From Rhodococcus sp. SMB37 (lineage in GTDB: Bacteria > Actinomycetota > Actinomycetes > Mycobacteriales > Mycobacteriaceae): a DNA stretch of 64,000 nucleotides. The notes under the pieces are model-generated. The model had not been told where the DNA came from. It saw only the letters and a program-made list of their open reading frames with translations, and made no database searches. The position numbers and the translations under genes are program-made. How positions within the stretch are numbered: position 1 is the first letter of the stretch; each line of letters opens with the position of its first letter. The DNA lies in the NCBI RefSeq assembly GCF_004345605.1, contig NZ_SLVY01000018.1, positions 100,816 to 164,815 on the forward strand. Direction: 5' to 3'. Below are positions 35,401-44,197 of the stretch, in pieces.

Positions 35401-37084
35401 GGGTGCCAAGCCCGGTGAGGGTGGTCAGCTGCCGCCGCACAAGGTGTACCCGTGGGTCGCCGAGGTGCGTGGTTCGACGCCGGGCGTCGGCCTCATCTCG
35501 CCGCCGCCGCACCACGACATCTACTCGATCGAGGATCTCGCGCAGCTGATCCACGACCTGAAGAACGCGAACCCGCAGGCTCGCATTCACGTCAAGCTCG
35601 TCTCCGAGCTCGGTGTGGGCACGGTCGCGGCGGGTGTCTCGAAGGCACACGCCGACGTCGTGCTCATCTCGGGCCACGACGGCGGCACGGGTGCGTCGCC
35701 GCTGACATCACTCAAGCATGCGGGTGCACCGTGGGAGATCGGTCTCGCCGAGACCCAGCAGACCCTGATGCTCAACGGTCTGCGCGACCGCATCGTCGTG
35801 CAGGTCGACGGTCAGATGAAGACGGGTCGCGACGTGATGGTCGCGGCGCTGCTCGGTGGCGAGGAGTTCGGATTCGCGACCGCGCCGCTCGTCGTGTCGG
35901 GCTGCATCATGATGCGCGTATGCCACCTGGACACGTGCCCGGTGGGTGTGGCGACGCAGAACCCGGTGCTGCGCAAGCGGTTCACGGGCAAGCCGGAATT
36001 CGTCGAGAACTTCATGCTGTTCATCGCCGAGGAGGTGCGCGAGTACCTTGCCGAGCTCGGCTTCCGCAGCCTCGACGAGGCCATCGGTGAGGTCGAATGC
36101 CTCGACACCGCCAAGGCCGTCGACCACTACCGTGCATCGAAGCTCGATCTGTCACCGCTGCTCGAGAAGGTGACGTCGCCGATCTTCACCGATCAGGACA
36201 TGCACTGCACGAAGGAGCAGTACCACGCGCTCGACAAGGCTCTCGACAACGAGCTGATCGTCAAGGCGCAGGCCGCTCTGGAGTCGGGTACCCCGGTGTC
36301 GATCGCCACCACCGTCACCAACGTCAACCGCACGGTGGGCACGATGCTCGGACACGAGCTCACCAAGCGTTACGGCGCGGAGGGGCTGCCGGACAACACG
36401 ATCGACATCACCCTGACCGGCTCGGCAGGTAACAGCTTCGGTGCGTATGTCCCCAAGGGCATCACGCTGAATCTGTTCGGCGATGCCAACGACTTCGTCG
36501 GCAAGGGCTTGTCGGGTGGCCGCATCGTGGTGCGTCCGCCGGAGAACGTGGCGCCCGGATTCGTCGCCGAGGACAACATCATCGCCGGCAACGTGATCCT
36601 GTTCGGCGCGACCGGTGGTGAAGCACTCATCCGCGGTATCGCCGGTGAGCGCTTCGCGGTGCGTAACTCGGGAGCCACCGCTGTCGTCGAGGGCGTCGGC
36701 GACCACGGTTGCGAGTACATGACGGGTGGCAAGGTCGTCATCCTCGGCAGGACAGGACGCAACTTCGGCGCAGGTATGTCGGGTGGTGTCGCGTTCGTGT
36801 ACAACCCGGACAAGGAATTCGAAGACAACCTGAACACCGAGCTGGTCGATCTCGAAGACCTCGAAGGCGAGGACTTCGTCTGGCTCAAGGGTGCCGTCGA
36901 GCGACATCGTGACGAGACGGGCTCCGAGGTTGCAGCCCGTATTCTGGCCGACTGGTCACAGCAGGTCGGCCACTTCGCGAAGGTGATGCCTCGCGATTAC
37001 AAGAAGGTTCTCATGGCTATCAAGGACGCCACCATTCGTGGTGCGAACGTTGACGAAGCGATCATGGAGGCGGCTCGTGGCTGA
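32489..37084 (+). CDS. gltB: Glutamate synthase large subunit
   Basis: Converts glutamine and 2-oxoglutarate to two glutamates in the NADPH-GOGAT complex. From ATG 32489 (AAGG upstream) the product has 1531 residues. A 19-residue propeptide ([19 protein letters not shown]) precedes catalytic Cys20 (CGVAF), the usual nucleophile after maturation. Class II glutaminase domain (1-400), central domain, FMN/synthase domain with the [3Fe-4S] cysteines ([17 protein letters not shown] near residue 1145) and the C-terminal beta helix ([27 protein letters not shown] turns) are all present. It overlaps gltD by 8 bp. Confidence 0.97.
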   Translation: MTHLPGPRGLYHPANEHDSCGVAFVVDMHGRRSRDIVEKAITALVNLEHRGAAGAEQNTGDGAGILIQVPDAYFRAVVDFALPAAGAYATGMAFLPQGSDAADEAQAAVNRIVEEEGLEVLGWREVPIDTSDLGSMAKDAMPTFRQIFVASGARALTGLDLERRAYVVRKRTEHELGSGGAGQDGPGSETVYFPSLSATTFVYKGMLTTPQLKGFFRDLQDERVESALGLVHSRFSTNTFPSWPLAHPFRRVAHNGEINTVIGNSNWMRAREALIDTDVFGGRGKLEKIFPVVTPDASDTARFDEVLELLHLGGRSLPHAVLMMIPEAWERNEAMDPARRAFYEYHSALMEPWDGPASVCFTDGTVIGAVLDRNGLRPSRAWVTDDGLVVMASEVGVLDIPAEKIISKRRLQPGRMFLVDTAKGRIVEDEEIKSELAAEHPYEEWIEKGVSRLEDLPPSHYTYMSHERVVLRQQVFGYTREEVDLLIKPMAATGGEALGSMGTDTPIAVLSSRPRTLFDFFSQLFAQVTNPPLDAIREEIVTSLGGMLGPEGDVLRPTAESCRQILLSAPVIDNDDLQKLIHVNDKKQYPGFNSVIVRGLYPVAEGAKGLHTALESIREQVSQAIDKGARLIVLSDRESDEKLAPIPSLLLTSAVHHHLVREKTRTKVGLLVEAGDAREVHHIAALCGFGAAVVNPYMAFESIDELLQNGDLPDGMTLDKAIANYIKAASKGVLKVMSKMGISTLASYTGAQLFQVIGLSQELVDEYFTGLQSQLGGVGLEEIAADVAARHRMAFLDRPSEHAHRELEVGGEYQWRREGEYHLFNPDTVFKLQHATRTGQYKIFKEYTKLVDDQSERLASLRGLFEFKTGLRPSVPIDEVEPASEIVKRFSTGAMSYGSISAEAHETLAIAMNRLGGRSNSGEGGEHPSRFTPDENGDFRRSAIKQVASGRFGVSSHYLSNCTDIQIKMAQGAKPGEGGQLPPHKVYPWVAEVRGSTPGVGLISPPPHHDIYSIEDLAQLIHDLKNANPQARIHVKLVSELGVGTVAAGVSKAHADVVLISGHDGGTGASPLTSLKHAGAPWEIGLAETQQTLMLNGLRDRIVVQVDGQMKTGRDVMVAALLGGEEFGFATAPLVVSGCIMMRVCHLDTCPVGVATQNPVLRKRFTGKPEFVENFMLFIAEEVREYLAELGFRSLDEAIGEVECLDTAKAVDHYRASKLDLSPLLEKVTSPIFTDQDMHCTKEQYHALDKALDNELIVKAQAALESGTPVSIATTVTNVNRTVGTMLGHELTKRYGAEGLPDNTIDITLTGSAGNSFGAYVPKGITLNLFGDANDFVGKGLSGGRIVVRPPENVAPGFVAEDNIIAGNVILFGATGGEALIRGIAGERFAVRNSGATAVVEGVGDHGCEYMTGGKVVILGRTGRNFGAGMSGGVAFVYNPDKEFEDNLNTELVDLEDLEGEDFVWLKGAVERHRDETGSEVAARILADWSQQVGHFAKVMPRDYKKVLMAIKDATIRGANVDEAIMEAARG

Positions 37085-38528
37085 TCCGAACGGCTTCCTG
37101 AAGCACGGTTCTCGCGAAACACCGGTCCGTCGTCCGGTTCCCCTTCGGCTGCTCGACTGGAAGGAGGTCTACGAGCCGTTCCCGCTCGAGTCCCTCCAGA
37201 TCCAGGCGAGCCGCTGCATGGACTGTGGAATCCCTTTCTGCCACAACGGTTGTCCTCTCGGGAATCTGATCCCCGAGTGGAACGACCTCGCCTACAAGGG
37301 CAAGTGGGACGACGGCATCGAACGGCTCCACGCCACGAACAACTTCCCGGAGTTCACGGGCCGGTTGTGCCCCGCGCCATGTGAGGCGTCGTGCGTGCTG
37401 GGCATCAACCAGGACCCCGTCACCATCAAGCAGGTCGAGGTCGAGCTCGTCGAGAAGGCATTCGACGAGGGCAAGGTCACCCCGATTCCGCCGTCGAAGC
37501 TCACCGGACGCAAGGTCGCGGTCGTGGGCTCCGGCCCGGCCGGACTTGCTGCAGCGCAGCAGCTCACCCGCGCCGGCCACAGCGTCACGGTATTCGAGCG
37601 TGCCGACCGCATCGGTGGTCTGCTTCGCTACGGCATCCCCGAGTTCAAGATGGAGAAGCGGTTCATCGATCGCCGTCTCGCACAGATGGAGGCCGAGGGC
37701 ACCGTCTTCCGCACCGGCGTGAACGTGGGCGTCGACATCACCGCCGACGAGTTGCGTGAACAGTTCGACGCAGTCGTCCTTGCCGGCGGTGCCACTGTTG
37801 CACGCGACCTGCCCATCCCGGGACGCGAACTCGACGGCATCCACCAGGCGATGGAGTTCCTGCCCATCGCGAACCGCGTCCAGCTCGGCGACCTGCCCGC
37901 ACCCACCATCACGGCAACGGGCAAGAAGGTCGTCATCATCGGCGGCGGCGACACCGGCGCCGACTGCCTGGGTACCTCGCACCGGCAGGGTGCCGAGCGC
38001 GTGCACCAGTTCGAGATCATGCCGCGCCCGCCGGAGGAGCGCGCCGACTCGACCCCGTGGCCGACCTACCCGCTCATGTACCGGGTGTCGTCCGCGCACG
38101 AGGAAGGCGGCGAGCGGGTCTTCTCGGTCAACACCGAGCAGTTCGTCGGTAAGGACGGCAAGGTCACCGCACTGAAGGCACACGAAGTGCAGATGGTCAA
38201 CGGCAAGTTCGAGAAGGTCGAGGGCAGCGACTTCGAGCTCGAGGCGGACCTCGTGCTGCTCGCGATGGGCTTCACCGGCGCCGAGAAGCCCGGACTGCTC
38301 ACCGATCTGGGTGTGGACTTCGATCAGCGCGGCAACGTCGCCCGCTCGTCGGAGTGGAACACCAACGTCGACGGTGTGTTCGTCGCCGGCGACATGGGTC
38401 GCGGTCAGTCGCTGATCGTGTGGGCCATCGCGGAAGGCCGCTCGTGCGCGGCTGCGGTCGACCAGTACCTCGAGGGAGCAACGGCGCTTCCCGTTCCGAT
38501 CACCACGCGGACAGTGCCGCAGCGCTGA
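37077..38528 (+). CDS. gltD: Glutamate synthase small subunit
   Basis: A 483-residue subunit passing electrons from NADPH to GltB. N-terminal Fe-S cysteine clusters [16 protein letters not shown] (about 45-60) and CPAPCEASC (about 98-106) are followed by the FAD site [15 protein letters not shown] and the NADPH site [16 protein letters not shown] 37077 is chosen: it has a GGAGG site upstream and overlaps the gltB stop by 8 bp, a standard gltBD arrangement. A strong terminator follows. Confidence 0.96.
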   Translation: MADPNGFLKHGSRETPVRRPVPLRLLDWKEVYEPFPLESLQIQASRCMDCGIPFCHNGCPLGNLIPEWNDLAYKGKWDDGIERLHATNNFPEFTGRLCPAPCEASCVLGINQDPVTIKQVEVELVEKAFDEGKVTPIPPSKLTGRKVAVVGSGPAGLAAAQQLTRAGHSVTVFERADRIGGLLRYGIPEFKMEKRFIDRRLAQMEAEGTVFRTGVNVGVDITADELREQFDAVVLAGGATVARDLPIPGRELDGIHQAMEFLPIANRVQLGDLPAPTITATGKKVVIIGGGDTGADCLGTSHRQGAERVHQFEIMPRPPEERADSTPWPTYPLMYRVSSAHEEGGERVFSVNTEQFVGKDGKVTALKAHEVQMVNGKFEKVEGSDFELEADLVLLAMGFTGAEKPGLLTDLGVDFDQRGNVARSSEWNTNVDGVFVAGDMGRGQSLIVWAIAEGRSCAAAVDQYLEGATALPVPITTRTVPQR

Positions 38529-38540
38529 CTCGCTCACACA

Positions 38541-38571
38541 GGGCCGCCCACCGGACGCCGGTGGGCGGCCC
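38541..38571 (+). terminator. 14-bp hairpin terminator of gltBD
   Basis: GGGCCGCCCACCGG (38541-38554) pairs exactly with CCGGTGGGCGGCCC (38558-38571) around ACG, and flanking CACAC/GTGTG can extend the stem. It lies 13 bp after the gltD stop. Confidence 0.8.
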
Positions 38572-38619
38572 GGTGTGTTCCGGCGCCGCCCCGGTGCCCG
38601 AGCAGTTATCGTTCTGCGC

Positions 38620-39396
38620 ATGACTGCATCACGGAGTGTCACCGCCCGGGCACTGGCGGTGGTCGCGGTCGGTGCCGGCGCTACCGCGATGGCCGTGCTG
38701 GCGGCACCGACGGCGGCGGCCGACCCACTGAGCGAATGCGTCCGCAACGGCGGTGGCACCGTCTCGGTGGACGGGGCCGCCCCGGTGGCACCGATTTTCG
38801 GCTTCGACGGTCTGCAACTGCTCGGTGTCGACGGTGGCAGCGGCAACTCCTGCATCACCAACGTCGGGCCGGGCGCTGTGCATGTCACTCACCCGGAGGG
38901 GCGCGAACCGGGCCGCAACTACCTGGCGGATGCTCCGCTCGAGATGCGTGTCGACGGTGGCCTCGGCAATATCGCGGTCACGAACCTCGGGACAGGCGCC
39001 GTCACCGTCCATCGCGACTCGGTCACCCCGCAGCCGCAGCAGACGTCGAGCGCACCCGAGGCGATGCCGCAACTCGAACTCGACGCGGGCAGCGACGGTG
39101 TGTTCGTCACCAACATCGGCACGGGCTCCGTCGAGGTGCGCGACTGGGACCATGCGGCTGGGCCGCTGCCGGCCGAGATCCCTGCTCCGCCCGGCATGGT
39201 GGTCACCGACCCGATCACCGGCAACGTCTACGTCACCAACTTGTTCGGTCCGGCGGTGACCGTGGTGGATCGAGCGGGAGGGCCGGTCTCGCGGGTCGTC
39301 GAGAAACCCGATCCGGTCACCTCCCTCGATCACGGAACCAGCAATGTGTTCGTCACCAACATCGGCGGCGGAGCCGTCACCGTGGTGCGTGGATAG
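38620..39396 (+). CDS. Secreted protein with five YVTN-like beta-propeller repeats
   Basis: A 258-residue exported protein: Ala-rich signal peptide ending near ADP at residue 36. After that come five repeats with very regular spacing of 40-43 residues. Their cores are at about 75-89, 116-130, 159-173, 201-215 and 241-255, each of the type GN(V/I)xVTN(I/L)GxGAVTV; one reads GNVYVTNLFGPAVTVVD. The pattern and the length of about 42 residues match YVTN-family propeller repeats. Five repeats is fewer than the usual seven, so it may form a partial or dimeric propeller. Function unknown; surface binding is possible. Confidence 0.75.
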   Translation: MTASRSVTARALAVVAVGAGATAMAVLAAPTAAADPLSECVRNGGGTVSVDGAAPVAPIFGFDGLQLLGVDGGSGNSCITNVGPGAVHVTHPEGREPGRNYLADAPLEMRVDGGLGNIAVTNLGTGAVTVHRDSVTPQPQQTSSAPEAMPQLELDAGSDGVFVTNIGTGSVEVRDWDHAAGPLPAEIPAPPGMVVTDPITGNVYVTNLFGPAVTVVDRAGGPVSRVVEKPDPVTSLDHGTSNVFVTNIGGGAVTVVRG

Positions 39397-39512
39397 AACT
39401 TTTCTGCCCTGAGGATCGGGGACTCATATCACGCCGTGTTCACGAATGTGTCATATTCGTAATGGACACTGTGGGCGTGGCGTGACATGACAACGAGGCC
39501 GGGGGATTTCGG

Positions 39513-40421
39513 ATGCGTTTCGGTAAGGCATCGACGATGTGGGCGGCGGCTGCCGCCGTGGTGGGTTCGATCGTGGCAGCTCCTGCAGCGCAGGCAGATC
39601 CGGGTGGCTGCCCGACGTTGAATGTGATCGCGGTGCCCGGAACGTGGGAAACGTCGAGCACCCCGGACCCGGAGCGTGGTAACGGCATGCTGGCTCAGGT
39701 CACGTCCGGATTACCGGCCGGTGCCCGAGTCGACTACGTGCAATACCCGGCCACCGCGTTCCCGTGGGAAGGCGACATGTACGGGGTCTCCCGAAACCGG
39801 GCCGTCGACAACGCCCGCGACCTGATCGCCCGCACCGCAGCGCACTGCCCGGGCACTGACTTCGCGCTTGTCGGCTACAGCCAGGGCGCCGACGCTGCGG
39901 GCGATCTCGCTGCCGAGATCGGTACCGGGCTCGGCGTGGTCCCGCCGCACCGACTCACCGCGGTCGGCCTGATCTCCGATCCACGTCGCTCCGAAACCGA
40001 CGCGCTCGTCGGGCCTCCCGTGCCCGGCAATGGTGCCGGCGGATCCCGTGTCGGCGGATTCGGATTCGTGAGCCCCGACGTCCGTACCATCTGCGCCGTC
40101 GGCGACCTGTACTGCTCGACGCCCCGCGAGGATTACGTGACGCGCCTCGCCGGGTTCCTGGCGATCACCGCGGGAACGAGCCCCGACGCATTCGAGCATT
40201 ATCGAGACGAGGCCACCATCCTCTACAACGACATCATGTCGGCCGGTGGGGTGCCCACGCTGCAGTTGCAGATCAGCCCCGAGGCGAACGTCGAACGCGA
40301 GACGCAGATCCGCGAGTTCTACGGGTCGCAGATCCACCAGGATTACTCGAACTACGCGGTCGACGACCGCGGCACGACGGCAACGGTCTGGCTCAACAAC
40401 TGGCTCGCGTCGAAGGTGTGA
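39513..40421 (+). CDS. Cutinase-family secreted esterase
   Basis: A 302-residue secreted alpha/beta hydrolase. Signal peptide to about residue 29 (AAQADP), the catalytic Ser in GYSQG (121-125, Ser123) and the disulfide cysteines near residues 33 and 112 are those of the cutinase (CULP) family of mycolic-acid bacteria. The catalytic Asp/His lie in DLYCS and the EHYRDE segment (assignment by family order). It hydrolyses esters or lipids outside the cell. It converges with the SDR gene, the two ends being 17 bp apart. Confidence 0.9.
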   Translation: MRFGKASTMWAAAAAVVGSIVAAPAAQADPGGCPTLNVIAVPGTWETSSTPDPERGNGMLAQVTSGLPAGARVDYVQYPATAFPWEGDMYGVSRNRAVDNARDLIARTAAHCPGTDFALVGYSQGADAAGDLAAEIGTGLGVVPPHRLTAVGLISDPRRSETDALVGPPVPGNGAGGSRVGGFGFVSPDVRTICAVGDLYCSTPREDYVTRLAGFLAITAGTSPDAFEHYRDEATILYNDIMSAGGVPTLQLQISPEANVERETQIREFYGSQIHQDYSNYAVDDRGTTATVWLNNWLASKV

Positions 40422-40438
40422 CGCGGGCTCTGCGGCCA

Positions 40439-41350
40439 TCAATCGAGATCGAAACGCGATCCCACTCGCACTACGCGGGGAGCCAAGCGGCTCAGCCACT
40501 TCCTGGCCTTCGCACCCGGAGCAACGGTGACGATGGGCCGATTGTGGCGCACTGCGGAGACGATCGCATCGGCCACACGCTCGGGTTCGACGTGCAGTCT
40601 GCGGTAGATCGACTGCGCGCGCTCGCGGCGAGCGGCGCGCTTCTCCTTGCTGGGAGCGACGTATTCGGTGTTCCGGGTCAGATTCGTGTTCACCAGGTCC
40701 GGGCACACCACGGTGACACCGATGCCGTGCTCGATCAGCTCGGCGCGTAGACATTCCGAAAGCATGAAAACTGCGGCTTTGCTCGTCGAGTAGGCGGTCA
40801 GGTTCCGCTGCGTCATGAACGCTGCTGCCGACGACACGTTTACGATGTGTCCCCCGGTACCCCGTTCGACCATCTGTGTGGTGAACGAGCGGCACCCGTA
40901 CACCGCGCCCCAGAAGTTGGTGTTCATGACATCTTCGAAGACCGACTGCGGTGTGTCGACGAAGGCGCCGATGACTCCGAAGCCCGCGTTGTTGACGAGC
41001 ACGTCGGGAATTCCGTGCCGTGACCGGACAGTCTTCGCGAACTCACGGACCTGCGCCTCGTCTGCGACATCGAGCTCGTAGGCATGTGCGCCGCCGCCGC
41101 CGAAGACGGCGGTCGAACCACCTGCAGAGTCGGGATTGTCGATCAGATGCACTGTTTCGAGCGCACCGTCGAGATCTTTGTCCGCCACCACAACGATCGC
41201 GCCCGCGGCCGAGAAAGCGCGAGCGGAAGCGCGACCGATTCCGCTTGCACCGCCGGTGACCACGACCAGCGTGCCGGTCAGGTCGTGGAGGCGGGCGCGG
41301 ATAGCGGTTCCGGCTCGCCATCGTCGGATCTGCGCGTACCGAGAGGGCAT
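40439..41350 (-). CDS. Short-chain dehydrogenase/reductase
   Basis: A 303-residue SDR: cofactor site TGGASGIGRASA, the NNAG segment (VLVNNAGFG), active-site Ser (NVSSAAAF) and YSTSK. The C-terminal region (RVADAIVSAVRHNRPIVTVAP, then KWLSRLAPR) is typical of classical SDRs from mycolic-acid bacteria that act on lipids. ATG 41350 (MPSRYAQI) is preferred, with GGATGGAAG upstream; ATG 41359 (MEDM) is an alternative. Substrate unknown. Confidence 0.85.
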   Translation of the reverse strand: MPSRYAQIRRWRAGTAIRARLHDLTGTLVVVTGGASGIGRASARAFSAAGAIVVVADKDLDGALETVHLIDNPDSAGGSTAVFGGGGAHAYELDVADEAQVREFAKTVRSRHGIPDVLVNNAGFGVIGAFVDTPQSVFEDVMNTNFWGAVYGCRSFTTQMVERGTGGHIVNVSSAAAFMTQRNLTAYSTSKAAVFMLSECLRAELIEHGIGVTVVCPDLVNTNLTRNTEYVAPSKEKRAARRERAQSIYRRLHVEPERVADAIVSAVRHNRPIVTVAPGAKARKWLSRLAPRVVRVGSRFDLD

Positions 41351-41411
41351 GTCTTCCATCCAACACGACGAAACGGCATGTGTCCGGCTCACCGTGCCCA
41401 CACCACAGTGC

Positions 41412-43007
41412 TCACACGACGGTGATCGAGCGGGTGTGCCATCCGCTGGCGCCATCGGGGATCGGCTCGACGCGCAGTTCGGTCTGGACCTCGCCGCCTC
41501 GATCGGTCGCCCGTATTTGAAGAGTGTGCGTGCCGGGCACGGCCTGCCACCTCCAATGCCATTGACGCCAGGTGTCGACGGAGTATTCCTCGGCTAGGGT
41601 CGCGTCGTCCCACGGGCCTCCGTCTACCCGCACTTCGACCCGGGCGATACCGCGGTGCTGGGCCCATGCCGTACCCGCGACCAGGACCTCACCTGCGGTG
41701 ACACGTGCGAACGGCGCCGGAACATCGATCCGGGATGCTGTCTTGATCGGTGCCTGCTCGGCCCAACCGCGACGCGTCCAATACGCCTGTGCCCGGTCGA
41801 ACCGTGTCACCTCCCAGTCCACGACCCACTTTGTGGCCGAGACGAATCCGTACAGTCCGGGGACCACCTGCCGGACCGGGTAGCCGTGCTCGAACGGTAG
41901 CGGCTCGCCGTTCATCGCCACCGCGAGCAGTGCGTCCCGGCCGTCACGCACGAGTGCTGTCGGCGTGCCCACGGTGAATCCGTCGACACTGGTCGACAAC
42001 AACATGTCGGCGTCGGGCGAGATGCCCACCTCGTCGAGTAGGTCCTTGATCGGGTAGCCGATCCACGTGGCGGTGCCTGCGAGAGACCCGCCGACCTCGT
42101 TGGACACGCAGGTCAAAGTGATGGTCCGTTCGACGGGTGTGCGAGCCGTGAGATCGTCCCAGCTCAAGGTGATCTCCCGGTCGACCATGCCGTGTATCCG
42201 CAGTGCCCAGTCGTCGGTGGTGAGCATCGGCACCTGTAGAGCGGTATCGATGCGGTAGAAGGTGTTGTTGCCGGTGATGAACGGTGTCGCGCCGGGGACT
42301 GCGATCTCGGAGCCGGGTGCGACCGCCGGCGCACGATCGGCCGTCTTCACGAGTGGTGCAACGAAGGCCATGCGGTTGCGGACTGCACCGGCGATCGAGC
42401 CCGCGAGGTGACGGCCTGCCACACCGGCGGACACTGCGACGGCAGCAGCGGCGCCTGCCAGCACGAGAAATCGTCGGCGGGGAATCCCTGAGCCTGCGTG
42501 TGTCGCATGGTCGATCCCGAGTGCGCACCGAGTGAGAATGGTCAAGGTTGCGAGGCCTGCGGCAACACCCACGATCGTCGGAACGGCGTCGACGACGGTC
42601 GCACCGGGCCGGGTCGTGGCTGCATACACCCCGACGAGGCCGAGGCCCACGAGAACGAGACTGCCGTAGGGGCGCCCGGGCCGCTCGACGACCCCGGCGA
42701 GCGCGGCGAACACCGCGATCAGGATGCTCATCCCGATGAACAGCGCCGCCTTGTCGTTGGTGCCGAAGGCGGTGATCGCGATTTCACGCGCCCACGAAGG
42801 ACTTCGGTCGACGGTCGTGGATCCGACTGCGAAGAACGGGGACGCGGACGATCCGAACGGCACCGCTACGAGTTCGCCCACTCCCAGGGTGACCGCGGCG
42901 GCCAGTATCCCGGCGAGCGCCCGCGCTGCGAGCACGGGCCGCGCATGCGGTCTGCGATTCCCCGTTTCCGAGTCGCCCGCGTGCGTGCTCTCCTCGTTCG
43001 TCGTCAT
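41412..43007 (-). CDS. Membrane-anchored molybdopterin (sulfite-oxidase-family) oxidoreductase
   Basis: A 531-residue protein. An N-terminal membrane part with about four helices (35-190) ends in a Tat-like PRRRFLVLAG motif before a further helix. The molybdopterin domain (about 250-430) has the catalytic Cys in TLTCVSNEVGG, a segment GYPVRQVVPGLYGFVSATKWV typical of sulfite-oxidase-family proteins, and a C-terminal Mo-co dimerisation domain (ARVEVRVDGGPWDDA). It is expected to catalyse an extracytoplasmic oxidation or reduction with Moco. The substrate is not known. Confidence 0.88.
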   Translation of the reverse strand: MTTNEESTHAGDSETGNRRPHARPVLAARALAGILAAAVTLGVGELVAVPFGSSASPFFAVGSTTVDRSPSWAREIAITAFGTNDKAALFIGMSILIAVFAALAGVVERPGRPYGSLVLVGLGLVGVYAATTRPGATVVDAVPTIVGVAAGLATLTILTRCALGIDHATHAGSGIPRRRFLVLAGAAAAVAVSAGVAGRHLAGSIAGAVRNRMAFVAPLVKTADRAPAVAPGSEIAVPGATPFITGNNTFYRIDTALQVPMLTTDDWALRIHGMVDREITLSWDDLTARTPVERTITLTCVSNEVGGSLAGTATWIGYPIKDLLDEVGISPDADMLLSTSVDGFTVGTPTALVRDGRDALLAVAMNGEPLPFEHGYPVRQVVPGLYGFVSATKWVVDWEVTRFDRAQAYWTRRGWAEQAPIKTASRIDVPAPFARVTAGEVLVAGTAWAQHRGIARVEVRVDGGPWDDATLAEEYSVDTWRQWHWRWQAVPGTHTLQIRATDRGGEVQTELRVEPIPDGASGWHTRSITVV

Positions 43008-43102
43008 GCACCCGTCCTTCCGTCATGTCGGGGAGGACTTCGGTACCGAACATGAAGCGGATGGGTGAGCCGGTGTGGCAGTGGACGACGCGGCTTCCGA
43101 TA

Positions 43103-43477
43103 TCAGCCGAGATACACGAAGTGCGACGGGCCTCCACCCGGCTCCGCGGAACCGGTGACCGCGGGGAAGTTGAACGGGAGTGCGGTGAGCTTGTGCGGAT
43201 TTCCGTTCTGGTCGGCCTGCCAGCACTCGAGGAGCACACCGTGGAATTGCGTACATTCGATTCGCGTCGACTCACCGAACGGTGAGGTGAGACGGTTTTT
43301 CGCGACCAGCGGATTCCAGAATTCGCCGTCGCTCGGAACGAGGAAGTCGGGCTGTACGACGACGGTCACCGCGCCGTTGTCGGAGGGCCACTCGTCGGCA
43401 GCTGCGGTGCCTGCGGTGCCGAGCACCGCAGCGCCGGCCAGAGCAACTATGGACACTGTTCGGCTGAAGGTGCGCAT
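43103..43477 (-). CDS. Small secreted protein of unknown function
   Basis: A 124-residue protein with a Sec signal peptide (RTFSRTVSIVALAGAAVLGTAGTAAAD, cleavage near residue 27). The mature part is about 97 residues, with two cysteines (IECTQ and LECWQ) able to form a disulfide, and a repeated Pro-Phe pattern (PFNFP, PDFLVP). I do not recognise a family. It is monocistronic in appearance, convergent with nothing, with the molybdopterin gene downstream on the same strand. Confidence 0.7.
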   Translation of the reverse strand: MRTFSRTVSIVALAGAAVLGTAGTAAADEWPSDNGAVTVVVQPDFLVPSDGEFWNPLVAKNRLTSPFGESTRIECTQFHGVLLECWQADQNGNPHKLTALPFNFPAVTGSAEPGGGPSHFVYLG

Positions 43478-43519
43478 GGTCCCTCAGCGTAGGAGCTGCG
43501 CTCGGCCGGTGTACCGGTT

Positions 43520-44119
43520 TCACACGCGCAATGTGTCGCGCACATGCCCGGTCTCGTTGATCGACGCAACCCGCCGCCGACCCGCACGGGAGACGAGAAG
43601 GCGCGTGACCGATGCGTATTCGATCGGGAATGCCAGCGGCAGCTCGAGCCCGAGGAGGTCTTGCAGCACGATGTTGATGACACCGCCGTGCGCGACGACC
43701 ACCGCGGTCTCCTCATGCGCACACGAGGAAACGACCTGCTCGACCGACGTGAGCACCCGAGTGCGGAAAAGTTCCGCATCGACGAAATCGGGAAGGTGGC
43801 CAGCGAGGATGCGCTGATAGGCGTCGGATCCGAGTTCTTTCGCGGTTTCGAACGGAATGTAGTGATCGAGCTCGTAGTCGTACTCCGCGAGGCCCGCGAT
43901 CTGCTCGACCGGCAGCGTCAGCCGGTCGGCGAGCGGCTGGGCTGTTTGGAGGGCTCGCAGCTGCGGGCTCGAGAACAACAGCGCGATCCGGTAGGGCGCG
44001 AGTGCTTCCACCAGCCGTCCGGCCTGGACCAGACCCTGTTCGGTCAGGGACGGATCAGCGCGCCCCAGGTTCACGCGGGCGTATTCCGGTTGGGCATGGC
44101 GGATCAGAAGAAGTTGCAC
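43520..44119 (-). CDS. Histidine phosphatase superfamily protein
   Basis: A 199-residue phosphoglycerate-mutase-like protein. It has the RHG-type catalytic motif as LLIRHAQPEY (RHA in place of RHG), the second arginine in SSPQLRALQTA, and the second histidine in VVVAHGGVINIVL. The active site is complete. Substrates in this superfamily range from phosphosugars to phosphoproteins. The protein is cytoplasmic. Located just downstream of a parS site and the sensor kinase. Confidence 0.9.
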   Translation of the reverse strand: MQLLLIRHAQPEYARVNLGRADPSLTEQGLVQAGRLVEALAPYRIALLFSSPQLRALQTAQPLADRLTLPVEQIAGLAEYDYELDHYIPFETAKELGSDAYQRILAGHLPDFVDAELFRTRVLTSVEQVVSSCAHEETAVVVAHGGVINIVLQDLLGLELPLAFPIEYASVTRLLVSRAGRRRVASINETGHVRDTLRV

Positions 44120-44164
44120 GGAAACACCATGTCACGCGACTGGGCCTGGGCATGCTCGACCCCG

Positions 44165-44178
44165 GTTTCACGTGAAAC
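44165..44178. promoter_or_regulatory. parS-like ParB binding site 1
   Basis: GTTTCACGTGAAAC is the exact 14-bp core of the ParB target TGTTTCACGTGAAACA. It lies in the gap between the phosphatase gene and the first sensor-kinase gene. ParB sites cluster near the replication origin in actinobacteria. A second copy is 2.15 kb away. Confidence 0.8.
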
Positions 44179-44197
44179 TCAGTGGGGGCTACGAGCG

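Noticed and set aside
32483..35677. A very long open frame (over 1000 codons) on the minus strand opposite gltB
   Set aside because: High GC content leaves long antisense frames in conserved genes. The plus strand encodes a complete, motif-rich GltB; the minus frame is Arg/Asp/Val-rich with no domain.
37062..38888. Long minus-strand frame opposite gltD
   Set aside because: Same reason: gltD has all its Fe-S and dinucleotide motifs on the plus strand.
43520..43540. GGTTTCACACGCGC as a third parS site
   Set aside because: Only one half of the palindrome is present, so it would not be a ParB site.
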